64,000 nt of DNA from Hylemonella gracilis ATCC 19624 (GCF_000211835.1 NZ_AEGR01000048.1:1-64000); one strand, 5' to 3'; shown: positions 45,488-52,196, counted from the first letter of the stretch. Notes: a model not told the origin generated them from the sequence alone. Translations and numbers: made by a program.

Positions 45488-46714
45488 ATGTCGGCTGACG
45501 TGGCAGTTGACGCCGCGCTCACCGCTCCCGTCCATGCGGAACCCGGCACAACCATGACGCACACCCTCGCCGCGTGGGCCAGCGACCCCGCGCGCAGCCG
45601 GGGCCGACGCCACCCGCAGGCCCCGGCGCCCACGCGCAACGAACACCAGCGCGACCGCGACCGCATCGTCCACTCCACGGCCTTTCGCCGCCTGGTCTAC
45701 AAGACCCAGGTCTTCCTCAACCACGAGGGCGACCTGTTCCGCACGCGCATGACGCACTCGCTGGAGGTCGCCCAGCTCGGCCGCTCCATCGCCCGCGCCC
45801 TGGCCTTGAACGAAGACCTGGTGGAAGCCATCGCGCTCGCGCATGACCTGGGCCACACGCCCTTTGGCCACACCGGGCAAGACGCGCTCAACGAGGCCCT
45901 GCGTGAACATGGCGGCTTTGAGCACAACCTGCAAAGCCTGCGCGTGGTGGACGCGCTGGAAGAACGCTACCCCGACTTCGATGGCCTGAACCTGACCTTC
46001 GAAACCCGCGAAGGCATCCTCAAGCATTGCTCGCGCGCCAACGCCGTGGCGCTGGAAGCGGCCGAGCCCGGCGGCGTGGCGCGGCGCTTTCTGGACCGCA
46101 CCCAGCCCAGCCTGGAGGCGCAGCTGTGCAACCTGGCCGACGAGATCGCCTACAACGCGCACGACATCGACGACGGCGTGCGCTCCGGCCTGATCACGCT
46201 GGAGCAGCTCGAAGCCGTGCCCCTGTTCGATACCTACCGGCGTGAGGTGCTGCGCGAGTATCCCGATCTGGCCGCGCCGCGCGCCGGCCGCCGCCTGCTG
46301 TACGAAAGCATCCGCCGCATGCTCAGCGCCCAGGTCTACGACGTGATCGCCGCGACCCAGGCCCGCCTGGACCACAGCCGCCCGGCCAGTGCCGACGAGG
46401 TGCGCCGCCTGCCGCCGCAACTGGGCTTCAGCCCGGCCATGCGCGAGCAGTCCATCGCGCTCAAGCAGTTCCTGTTCCAGAACCTCTACCGCCATCCGCA
46501 GGTCACGCAGACCATGGCCCTGGCGCGTCAGGTCATCCAGGAGCTGTACGCCTGCTACTGCGCCGCGCCGCAAGAGATGCAGCAGGGCTACGCCGACAAG
46601 GCGGCCCAGGCCGAGGGCCCGCAGCGTGTGGTGGCCGACTACATCGCCGGCATGACCGACCGCTACGCCAGCCGCGAACATGGCCGCCTGACGGGCCGCA
46701 CACTGTGGGAATGA
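45488..46714 (+). CDS. dgt: dGTPase-like HD-domain deoxynucleotide triphosphohydrolase
   Basis: A 408-residue HD-domain dNTP triphosphohydrolase-like protein, which cleaves dNTPs to the nucleoside and triphosphate. HD residues are in RMTHSLEVAQLGRSIAR and AHDLGHTPFGH; EIAYNAHDIDDG provides the later Asp. The shorter 'type 2' Dgt-like group is common in betaproteobacteria beside aroB. The ATG at 45488 abuts the aroB stop. Its own stop overlaps the MFS gene start (ATGA), indicating a continuous transcript from pilM onward. Confidence 0.92.
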   Translation: MSADVAVDAALTAPVHAEPGTTMTHTLAAWASDPARSRGRRHPQAPAPTRNEHQRDRDRIVHSTAFRRLVYKTQVFLNHEGDLFRTRMTHSLEVAQLGRSIARALALNEDLVEAIALAHDLGHTPFGHTGQDALNEALREHGGFEHNLQSLRVVDALEERYPDFDGLNLTFETREGILKHCSRANAVALEAAEPGGVARRFLDRTQPSLEAQLCNLADEIAYNAHDIDDGVRSGLITLEQLEAVPLFDTYRREVLREYPDLAAPRAGRRLLYESIRRMLSAQVYDVIAATQARLDHSRPASADEVRRLPPQLGFSPAMREQSIALKQFLFQNLYRHPQVTQTMALARQVIQELYACYCAAPQEMQQGYADKAAQAEGPQRVVADYIAGMTDRYASREHGRLTGRTLWE

Positions 46715-48174
46715 CGCGCATGCCGAAGACCGACGGGGCTCAAACGGCCCAGACGACCCCAATGGATAAGACCGCTAAGACCGCTAAGACCGCTAAGACA
46801 GCAAATGCGGCCCGCACCTCGGCGGTGACCTGGGTGGTCATCGTCGCGGGCGTGGCCGCGGCCCTGCACGTGGGCAAGCTGCCGCCCGCCATCCCCGTGC
46901 TGCGCGAGGCGCTGGACTTGACCCTGGTGCAGGCCGGTTTCATGCTCGCCCTCGTGCAACTCGCGGGCATGCTGCTGGGCGTGGTCGCGGGCCTGCTGGC
47001 CGATGGCATGGGACTGCGCCGCGGCATGATCGTCGGCTTGGTGCTGCTGGGCATCAGCAGCGCGGCCGGGGGCCTGGCCCAGGACGCGACGGCCTTGCTG
47101 CTGCTGCGCGCGCTGGAAGGCTGTGGCGTGCTGATGGCCACCATGCCCGGGCCGGGTCTGATCCGGCGCATCGTGAGTCTGGAAGCTGGGGCCGCGGGTC
47201 CGTCCCCGGGCCGCTTGAACGCCGCGCTGAGTTTGTGGAGCATGTACATGCCCGCGGGCACGGCGCTGTCCTTGCTGGTCACGCCCTGGATCATCGGCCT
47301 CGTGGGCTGGGCCGCATGCTGGTGGGTCTTGGCCGCGCTGGCCCTGCTGGCCGCCGCGCTGGTGGCGCGGGCGTTGCCGCAGGACGCCTCGCGCACCGGT
47401 CCGCACCGGGCCGATCAGTCCGCTGAGTCCGCTAAGTCCGAGCAGTCTTCTAAGTCCGCTAAGACTGCGAAGTCCGTTCAGTTCGCCAAGTCGGATCACT
47501 GGACGGCGCGCCTGCGCCAGACCCTCGGCGCCCTCGGCCCCTGGCTGCTGGCCCTGACCTTCGGCGTCTACGCCGCGCAGTGGTTGGCGGTGGTCGGCTT
47601 CCTGCCCTCGGCCTACGCGCAGGCCGGTATCTCGGTGCAATGGGCGGGTCTGCTCACGGCGGGCGTGGCGCTCATCAACATCGTGGGCAATGTCGGCGCG
47701 GGCCGTCTGCTGCAAGCCCATGTGCCCGCGCGCACCGTGCTGGGCACGGGCTTTGGCGTGATGGCCGTGTCGGCTTTCGTGGCCTTCGCCGATTGGCCGC
47801 ACTGGCTGAGCCTGGAGTCGTCCACGGTGACTGGCGTGTCGCGTTACGTCGCGGTGCTGCTGTTCTCCGCCGTGGGGGGGGTCATCCCCGGCACGCTGTT
47901 CGCGCTGTCGGTGCGCCTGGCGCCCAGCGAGCGCACCGTGGGGGCCACGGTGGGCTGGATGCAGCAGGGCTCGTCCGCGGGCCAGGTGCTGTTGCCGCCC
48001 CTGGCGGGTTGGCTGGCCCAGCGCGTGGGCGGCTGGCACTGGACCTGGGCCTTGACCGGCGCCTGCGCCCTCGCGGGGCTGGTGTTGACCTGGGCCATTG
48101 GGCGCCAATTGCAGCGGCAAGTGAGTCGACCATCGGGCCCATCGGTGCGCCAACCTTCGGAGCAAGGCGCATGA
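46711..48174 (+). CDS. MFS transporter with repeat-encoded linkers
   Basis: A 487-residue major facilitator protein with about twelve membrane helices in two halves. GLLADGMGLRRGMIVGL after helix 2 is the classic MFS loop A motif. It belongs to the general CynX/NimT-like or sugar-porter-like MFS; the substrate is unknown. Two parts are low complexity: the N-terminus (KTAKTAKTAKTA) and the central cytoplasmic loop between helices 6 and 7 (AESAKSEQSSKSAKTAKSV). Both are encoded by in-frame 9-bp repeats. The ATG at 46711 overlaps the dgt stop; a GTG two codons earlier is possible. Confidence 0.87.
   Translation: MTRMPKTDGAQTAQTTPMDKTAKTAKTAKTANAARTSAVTWVVIVAGVAAALHVGKLPPAIPVLREALDLTLVQAGFMLALVQLAGMLLGVVAGLLADGMGLRRGMIVGLVLLGISSAAGGLAQDATALLLLRALEGCGVLMATMPGPGLIRRIVSLEAGAAGPSPGRLNAALSLWSMYMPAGTALSLLVTPWIIGLVGWAACWWVLAALALLAAALVARALPQDASRTGPHRADQSAESAKSEQSSKSAKTAKSVQFAKSDHWTARLRQTLGALGPWLLALTFGVYAAQWLAVVGFLPSAYAQAGISVQWAGLLTAGVALINIVGNVGAGRLLQAHVPARTVLGTGFGVMAVSAFVAFADWPHWLSLESSTVTGVSRYVAVLLFSAVGGVIPGTLFALSVRLAPSERTVGATVGWMQQGSSAGQVLLPPLAGWLAQRVGGWHWTWALTGACALAGLVLTWAIGRQLQRQVSRPSGPSVRQPSEQGA
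46767..46802 (+). repeat. 9-bp tandem repeat, four units (MFS N-terminus)
   Basis: Four consecutive units of TAAGACCGC, the last with one change (TAAGACAGC). In the MFS frame they read Lys-Thr-Ala repeats before the first membrane helix. Because the unit is a multiple of three, copy number could change without frameshift. Confidence 0.9.
47414..47494 (+). repeat. 9-bp degenerate tandem repeat, nine units (MFS central loop)
   Basis: Nine contiguous 9-bp units related to CTAAGTCCG, which occurs exactly twice. The others differ at one to several positions (for example CTGAGTCCG, CGAAGTCCG). They encode a Ser/Lys/Ala-rich cytoplasmic loop between transporter halves. The unit is clearly related to the array at 46767-46802 and to the one at 48782-48817. 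Confidence 0.85.
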
Positions 48175-48746
48175 GGCTGCCCGCCGACGATCCGCGCCAC
48201 GTCGCCGTGCAGGCCGACCTGCGGCACTGGCTGGAACAGGCCGTGATCGGCCTCAACCTGTGCCCCTTCGCCAAGGGCGTGCACGTGAAGGGACAGATCC
48301 ACTGGGTGGTCAGCGACGCACGTGATGGCGATGCGCTGCGTGAAGACTTGCGCGCCGAACTCCTGGCCTTGGCCGAGAGTGACCCGGAGCAGCGCGACAC
48401 CACGGTACTGGCCGCGCCCTGGTGCCTCGCGGATTTTCTGGACTTCAACGATTTCCTGGACGAGGCCGACGCCGTGCTCGAAGCGCTGGAACTGGACGGC
48501 ACCTTGCAGATCGCCAACTTCCACCCGCACTACCAGTTCGCGGGCACCGTCGACGACGACGTGAGCAACAACAGCAACCGCGCGCCGTACCCCGTGCTGC
48601 ACCTGCTGCGCGAAAGCAGCATCGACCGCGCGGTGGCCGCTTACCCCGAGGCCGAGATGATTTACGAGCGCAACATCGAAGCCCTGGAGCGCCTGGGCGC
48701 GGCGGGGTGGGCCGCATTGAACATCCGCCGCAGCGTGGGGGAGTGA
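48171..48746 (+). CDS. DUF1415 family protein
   Basis: A 191-residue soluble protein of the DUF1415 family: WLEQAVIGLNLCPFAKGV near the N-terminus, FLDFNDFLDEADAVLE and IANFHPHYQFAG...NNSNRAPYPVLHLLRE. The biochemical role is not known. The ATG overlaps the MFS stop (ATGA), and the next gene starts two bases after the stop, so these are co-translated. The conserved NLCPFAK and HPHYQF blocks contain Cys and His residues that could bind metal, which is inference. Confidence 0.9.
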   Translation: MRLPADDPRHVAVQADLRHWLEQAVIGLNLCPFAKGVHVKGQIHWVVSDARDGDALREDLRAELLALAESDPEQRDTTVLAAPWCLADFLDFNDFLDEADAVLEALELDGTLQIANFHPHYQFAGTVDDDVSNNSNRAPYPVLHLLRESSIDRAVAAYPEAEMIYERNIEALERLGAAGWAALNIRRSVGE

Positions 48747-48748
48747 GC

Positions 48749-49717
48749 ATGAACGCCGCCATGAAACAACAGACCCGCCACGCCAAGACGGACAAAAACG
48801 CCAAGACAGGCAAGGCCGCCCAACCGTCGGTCGCCGACGACCTGGGCCTGCGCCCCGGCCAGTCCCTGGAACTGCTGCAAGAACTGCACATCCTTACCCG
48901 CGAAGGCCGCCTCAACCAGGACAGCCGCCGCAAGCTCAAGCAGGTGCTGCACCTGTTCCAGTTCATCGAAGCACTGTTGAAGGAACTGCCGCCCGGCACG
49001 GCGCCCACCCTGGCCGACCACGGCGCGGGCAAGTCCTACCTGGGCTTCATCATTTACGACCTGTTCTTCAAGGCCCTGGACGCAGGGCAGATCTACGGCA
49101 TCGAGACCCGTCCTGAGCTGGTGCAGAAATCGCGCGAGCTGGCCGAGCGCCTGGGCTTCGCGCGCATGCGCTTCCTCAACCTCAGCGTGGCCGAGTCCGA
49201 GCGCGCGACCGAGCTGCCCGCGCGCATCGACGTGGTCACGGCCTTGCACGCCTGCGACACCGCCACCGACGACGCCATCGCCTTTGGCCTGGCCAAGCAG
49301 GCCCGCTTCATGGCCCTGGTGCCCTGCTGCCAGGCCGAGGTGGCGGGCGTGCTGCGCGGCGGCAAGGCCCTGGCCCTGGCGCGCACGCCGCTGGCCGAGC
49401 TGTGGCGGCATCCGCTGCACACGCGCGAGTTCGGCAGCCAGATCACCAACGTGCTGCGCTGCCTCTACCTCGAAGCCATGGGCTACCAGGTGACGGTGAC
49501 CGAGCTGGTGGGCTGGGAGCACAGTATGAAGAACGAACTGATCCTGGCGCGCTACACCGGCCAGAAGAAGCGCAGCGCCGCCGAGCGCCTGCGCGCCATG
49601 CTGGGCGAATTCGGCCTGGAATCCCTGCTGCCCGTGCGCTACGCGCGCCTCGGCCTGGTTCAAGGTGCGGACGCCAGTTCAGACTCGGGCTCAGACCCCA
49701 GCCCGGCCTCCGCCTGA
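48749..49717 (+). CDS. SAM-dependent methyltransferase (Methyltransf_32-type)
   Basis: A 322-residue class I methyltransferase. Motif I is LADHGAGKSYLGF (about 92-104), with the acidic residue in IYGIETRPELV and VVTALHACDTATDDAI as motif IV. These match the Methyltransf_32 group, related to METTL25/GSTCD-like proteins. LVPCCQAEV follows, as in that group. The target is unknown; RNA or protein are the usual suggestions. The N-terminus includes a Lys/Ala-rich stretch encoded by 9-bp repeats. It lies two bases after the DUF1415 gene and ends the long operon-like run. Confidence 0.8.
   Translation: MNAAMKQQTRHAKTDKNAKTGKAAQPSVADDLGLRPGQSLELLQELHILTREGRLNQDSRRKLKQVLHLFQFIEALLKELPPGTAPTLADHGAGKSYLGFIIYDLFFKALDAGQIYGIETRPELVQKSRELAERLGFARMRFLNLSVAESERATELPARIDVVTALHACDTATDDAIAFGLAKQARFMALVPCCQAEVAGVLRGGKALALARTPLAELWRHPLHTREFGSQITNVLRCLYLEAMGYQVTVTELVGWEHSMKNELILARYTGQKKRSAAERLRAMLGEFGLESLLPVRYARLGLVQGADASSDSGSDPSPASA
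48782..48817 (+). repeat. 9-bp degenerate repeat, four units (methyltransferase N-terminus)
   Basis: Units GCCAAGACG, GACAAAAAC, GCCAAGACA and GGCAAGGCC are contiguous and encode the AKTDKNAKTGKA segment. They resemble, more weakly, the arrays inside the MFS gene 1.3-2 kb upstream. Confidence 0.6.
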
Positions 49718-49766
49718 AGCGGCACGTCCAAGCCAACCCAGCGCACCACCAGCAAGGCCTTCCCCC

Positions 49767-50462
49767 ATGGCACGCCTGCCCCGCCTCAGCGTCGCCGGTC
49801 ATGCACACCACGTGGTGCAGCGGGGCAACGACGGCCAGGCCATCTTCCGCGACGAGGTGGACCGGCGGCAGATGCTGCAACTGCTGGAGACGCAGGCGCG
49901 TGAACACCGCGTCGCCCTGCACGCCTACGTGCTGATGGACAACCATGTGCACCTGCTGCTCACCCCCGCCACGGCCGAGGGCCTGCCCAAGATGATGCAG
50001 GCCGTGGGCCGCCGTTACGTGCGCTGGTTCAACGACCGCCATGGCCGCAGCGGAACGCTGTGGGAAGGGCGCTACCGCGCTACCGTGATCGAGGCCGAGC
50101 GCCACCTGCTGCCCTGCATGGCCTACATCGACCTCAACCCCGTGCGCGCCGGCCTGGTGGCCCAGGCCGCGGACTACCCCTGGTCCAGCCACACGCACTA
50201 CATCGGCCAGCGCGCCGACCGCCTCGTCACGCCCCACGCCCTCTACTGGGCCCTGGGCAACACCCCCTTCGCCCGCGAAGCCGCCTACACCCGCCTCGTC
50301 GCCGAGGGCCTGACTCAGCAACAGCAAGAGGCCCTGACCGACTCCGCCTTCAAGGGCTGGGCCCTGGGCGGGCCGGAATTCATGGCTGCGCTGCAGAAGC
50401 AAACGGCGCGGCGGCTGAGCAAGGGGAAGGCGGGGAGGCCGGCGGGGCGGGGGGCGGGTTAG
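49767..50462 (+). CDS. REP-associated tyrosine transposase (RAYT, Y1_Tnp / IS200-like)
   Basis: A 231-residue single-strand DNA transposase of the HUH superfamily. MARLPRLSVAGHAHHVVQRGND is split by the family opening HHVVQRGN. The metal-binding HUH motif is MDNHVHLLL (H60, H62), and Y84 in RRYVRWFN is the likely nucleophile. GTLWEGRYRATVIE and YIDLNPVRAGLV are RAYT hallmarks. RAYTs process REP hairpins rather than carrying IS ends (family knowledge). The frame is open upstream, but the ATG at 49767 fits. The low-complexity tail (KGKAGRPAGRGAG) ends with a TAG lying in a GTTAGAC core at the boundary of the gene cassette array. Confidence 0.9.
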   Translation: MARLPRLSVAGHAHHVVQRGNDGQAIFRDEVDRRQMLQLLETQAREHRVALHAYVLMDNHVHLLLTPATAEGLPKMMQAVGRRYVRWFNDRHGRSGTLWEGRYRATVIEAERHLLPCMAYIDLNPVRAGLVAQAADYPWSSHTHYIGQRADRLVTPHALYWALGNTPFAREAAYTRLVAEGLTQQQQEALTDSAFKGWALGGPEFMAALQKQTARRLSKGKAGRPAGRGAG

Positions 50463-50509
50463 ACGTTGCTTGCATAGCCCGCACACCGATCGCACAAGCC
50501 AAGTTAGTC
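50458..50509 (-). repeat. attC-like site 4, terminal, recombined end
   Basis: On the minus strand a TAAC core (50503-50506 region, holding the TAA stop of cassette D) is followed by TTGGCTTGTGC. That pairs with GCAAGCAA on the other arm if two bases are left extrahelical, as in true attC sites. The expected GTTAG end is replaced by GTCTAAC, which reads GTTAGAC on the plus strand and contains the RAYT stop. It looks like a cassette boundary joined to a secondary, non-attC site. Confidence 0.6.
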
Positions 50510-50671
50510 AAGGTCTTGAACAGGAAACATCTCCTCAAATCTGACCTTTGGGATATTTGAGGGCGTATCAGACTTGCGCCCGTACTGCTGGCATGCGGCG
50601 CATTGTGTGATCCACTTTCTGGCCCTCGTGTCTGCAAGGAACCAGTCTTGTGTCTTCGTTTCTGTCCGCAT
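50504..50671 (-). CDS. Cassette D ORF: 55-residue protein with a CxxC motif, unknown function
   Basis: The product starts MRTETKTQDW, contains WITQCAACQQYG with a single CxxC, and ends FPVQDLD. The ATG lies seven bases after a perfect GTTAAAC core of attC 3 and the TAA stop overlaps the next TAAC core, which strongly supports a real cassette gene despite its size. Aromatic and charged residues are balanced, with no signal peptide or membrane helix. The CxxC could bind metal or be redox active. No family is recognised. Confidence 0.7.
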   Translation of the reverse strand: MRTETKTQDWFLADTRARKWITQCAACQQYGRKSDTPSNIPKVRFEEMFPVQDLD

Positions 50672-50677
50672 GTCGAC

Positions 50678-50765
50678 GTTTAACGCGAAGATGACCGAAC
50701 CACAACACGTTGCGGCGAAGCCGCCTTCTGTTGTTGTGGGTCCGTGTCGATTGGCATGTTAGAGC
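50678..50765 (-). repeat. attC site 3 (cassette C)
   Basis: 88 bp bounded on the minus strand by GCTCTAAC and GTTAAAC (exact GTTRRRY). Imperfect arms CGGACCCACAACA / TGTTGTGG...CGGTC enclose a GC-rich inner stem, GGCGGCTTCGCCGC. The ACACGGACCCACAAC block is identical to attC 1, implying related cassettes. Confidence 0.85.
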
Positions 50766-51079
50766 GGATGCTGACGGAGTAGTGATCCATCGGGATTGAT
50801 CGCCTCCTCGTCACGCCTCGTCGGGTAGTACTTCATTTTCGAGTCAAGCTGATAGAACAGCAGGCCATGAATTCCCATTGCGTCTTTCTTTGGAATTCGG
50901 CGTGTCCAAATCTGCTTGAAAGCACGCCCCAACTCTTCGGCCCGCCCCCTGTCCCAGACTTCGTCAATGAAGGCCACGTCCTGGCCGTCCGGAAAAATCA
51001 GCGAGAACTCTTCGTCCGTCGCTTGGAAGATGTCATAAACGGAATTGTCTGCCCCGTCGATAACCTGGATGTTTTTCAT
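50759..51079 (-). CDS. Cassette C ORF: 106-residue hypothetical protein
   Basis: The protein starts MKNIQVIDGADNSVYDIFQATDEEF, with FPDGQDVAFIDEVWDR and RRIPKKDAMGIHGLLFYQL later. It is soluble and acidic in the first half, basic in the second. It resembles the many small globular proteins found only in cassette arrays, but I know no function. The ATG lies three bases after the degenerate GTCAGAGC core, and its TAA stop forms part of the next core. Codon use and GC differ from the surrounding chromosome. Confidence 0.82.
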   Translation of the reverse strand: MKNIQVIDGADNSVYDIFQATDEEFSLIFPDGQDVAFIDEVWDRGRAEELGRAFKQIWTRRIPKKDAMGIHGLLFYQLDSKMKYYPTRRDEEAINPDGSLLRQHPL

Positions 51080-51081
51080 GC

Positions 51082-51143
51082 GCTCTGACGTTTGAGGTAA
51101 GCGGATGCCGCAGGCAATCCGCGCTTGACTGAAATGTTAGAGC
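51082..51143 (-). repeat. attC-like site 2 (cassette B), divergent type
   Basis: 62 bp with GCTCTAAC at one end and GTCAGAGC (one base off GTTAGAGC) at the other. Arms of the form AAGCG-CGGAT / ATCCGCTT flank a short loop with CTGCGGC. It is shorter and unlike attC 1 and 3 inside, so cassette B came from a different source. Confidence 0.75.
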
Positions 51144-51595
51144 TCATGCCGCACTCCTGCGTGTATGTCGAGCCCGAGCATCATCGGCGGAAACACGTGT
51201 CTAAGCGTCAAGGTCGCACCGGAGCTTAGTACCAAATCAAGTGCAGATACTGCACCTTCACCCATCGAATCCCATGCTCTTACATCGGAGATAGTCGCGG
51301 GCAAAAGGCCCTCAACTTCGACAGGTGTGGCAACAGCGTATTCACAACCGTCCGACCACTTTTGAACTCCAGGCGACTCAGGCCAAACGACTATTTCAAT
51401 CCCTAAGGCTGGATACTGGCCTGGGAGTGGCACCTCACAAGGACGCACTTGAACGCAGGGCGAGTCCGCAAGTTCTAGGTTTGCAGCATAAGTGGCGATC
51501 TGGGGAGTGGAAGCATCGACCCAGGCCGGGTGCGTCCCGACGCTAAGAAGCTTCAGCGAAAGTAGCTGCTGACCAGCGAGGCGCTCGTATTTCAT
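51137..51595 (-). CDS. Cassette B ORF: 152-residue hypothetical protein
   Basis: Starts MKYERLAGQQLLSLKLLSVG and ends HVFPPMMLGLDIHAGVRHEL. Mostly beta-type composition with AVATPVEVEGLLPATISDVRAWDSM in the middle; no signal peptide, membrane helix or catalytic motif that I can name. An open frame extends ten codons upstream to 51625, but that part lies inside attC 1. The ATG at 51595 sits directly after the GTTAGAGC core and is the typical cassette start. The TAA stop overlaps the GCTCTAAC core of attC 2. Confidence 0.8.
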   Translation of the reverse strand: MKYERLAGQQLLSLKLLSVGTHPAWVDASTPQIATYAANLELADSPCVQVRPCEVPLPGQYPALGIEIVVWPESPGVQKWSDGCEYAVATPVEVEGLLPATISDVRAWDSMGEGAVSALDLVLSSGATLTLRHVFPPMMLGLDIHAGVRHEL

Positions 51596-51597
51596 GA

Positions 51598-51686
51598 GCT
51601 CTAACGTTGGAGGCAACTGGACCACAACAGATGCGGCGAAGCCGCAGCCTTCAGTTGTGGGTCCGTGTTGGCCGACCTGTTAAAAC
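51598..51686 (-). repeat. attC site 1 (cassette A)
   Basis: 89 bp bounded on the minus strand by GTTTTAAC and GTTAGAGC. Arms GGCCAACACGGACCCACAAC and TGTTGTGGTCCAGTTGCC pair imperfectly around the GCGGCTTCGCCGC inner stem. The structure and sequence closely match attC 3. Confidence 0.85.
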
Positions 51687-51734
51687 TAAAGCTGCGACCA
51701 TGACCGCATGAGATGTTGGTGCTAAAACGCATCT

Positions 51735-51923
51735 TCACTTCCCGCCAGTGACTGAAAGTTCCAGTGCATCGACCGTTCGATCCACAAAAAGTCGTGTTCC
51801 ATCCGTGAATTCCAACAAGACCTCAGTCGGTCTATTGCGGATCACCTTCGCAATCACTTTTCCACGCAGCATTTCCGATGCGCGTTCCGCTTCATCTTCG
51901 AGCTGAGTAACTTCGCTTGGCAT
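51735..51923 (-). CDS. Cassette A ORF: 62-residue hypothetical protein
   Basis: The product starts MPSEVTQLEDEAERASEMLRG and contains KVIRNRPTEVLLEFTDGTRLFVDR, a predicted helix followed by a small beta sheet. A longer frame starts at 51965, but the ATG at 51923 follows a GTTAAAAC core by two bases, as in the neighbouring cassettes. The stop (TGA, 51735) is 48 bp before attC 1, so this is the only one of the four whose stop is not in the core. Function unknown. Confidence 0.75.
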   Translation of the reverse strand: MPSEVTQLEDEAERASEMLRGKVIAKVIRNRPTEVLLEFTDGTRLFVDRTVDALELSVTGGK

Positions 51924-51943
51924 GAGTTTTAACGTGATATCGA

Positions 51944-51965
51944 CCGCAAAAGTGCGGAATAACAT
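51944..51965. repeat. 22-bp hairpin repeat, copy 1
   Basis: CCGCA and TGCGG arms close an AAAG loop, followed by AATAACAT. A second copy lies 132 bp away at 52076-52097. It is just upstream of cassette A on the minus strand. Confidence 0.7.
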
Positions 51966-52196
51966 GGACTAATGTACATCCTGATGCCTCCCGAATTGCG
52001 AGCTAAGTGCTTGTATTGTTTGGAGAATTCAGATGAATATAACGTGGCGTTGCGTCCGAGACAAACCCTGAAACCTCGCAAAACTGCGAAATAACATTAC
52101 CGCCACTCGTCGACTCGCGAGGTCGAGACAAGCCCTCTTCATTGGGACTCCGGGTCACGCAAAAAACGGACCGCGTTCAAAGTAGGGAAGCAGCTT
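51966..52196. other. Low-GC intergenic stretch between cassette array and chromosome
   Basis: No ORF with recognisable features. It contains hairpin repeat copy 2 and two TAAC-like cores but no complete attC. It probably marks the edge of the inserted DNA; composition returns to the chromosomal type at the next gene. Confidence 0.5.
52076..52097. repeat. 22-bp hairpin repeat, copy 2
   Basis: TCGCA and TGCGA arms close an AAAC loop, followed by AATAACAT. Compared with copy 1 only three positions differ, and two of these are a compensatory pair at the stem base (C-G to T-A), so the fold is kept. Each copy also has a TAACGTG upstream (51930 and 52040). Confidence 0.7.

Larger units (their letters stand above)
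50458..51933 (-). mobile_element. Integron-type gene cassette array (four cassettes, no integrase in window)
   Basis: The region has visibly lower GC than its flanks. It contains four small minus-strand ORFs separated by imperfect inverted repeats bounded by TAAC and GTTA cores. Each ORF starts 3-8 bases after a GTTRRRY-like core. In three of four the TAA stop is part of the next TAAC core; cassette A instead ends in TGA 48 bp before its attC. These are the defining features of integron cassettes. Cassette order on the minus strand is A (51735-51923), B, C, D. No intI, attI or Pc promoter was found, so this is a distal piece of an integron or a CALIN. Expression of the ORFs is uncertain without a promoter. 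Confidence 0.85.

Noticed and set aside
47414-47494. The 9-bp repeats as a CRISPR array
   Set aside because: Units are contiguous, far too short, have no spacers and are read through in frame by the transporter gene; no cas genes are present.
50574-50762. Plus-strand open frames across the cassette region (also near 50867-51088 and 51165-51546)
   Set aside because: They lie opposite the cassette ORFs, cross attC sites and do not have the start and stop placement expected of cassette genes.
50458-52196. An integron integrase or attI/Pc region near the cassettes
   Set aside because: No tyrosine recombinase with the IntI patch is encoded in the window, and no complete attI-like site or convincing Pc promoter could be read upstream of cassette A.
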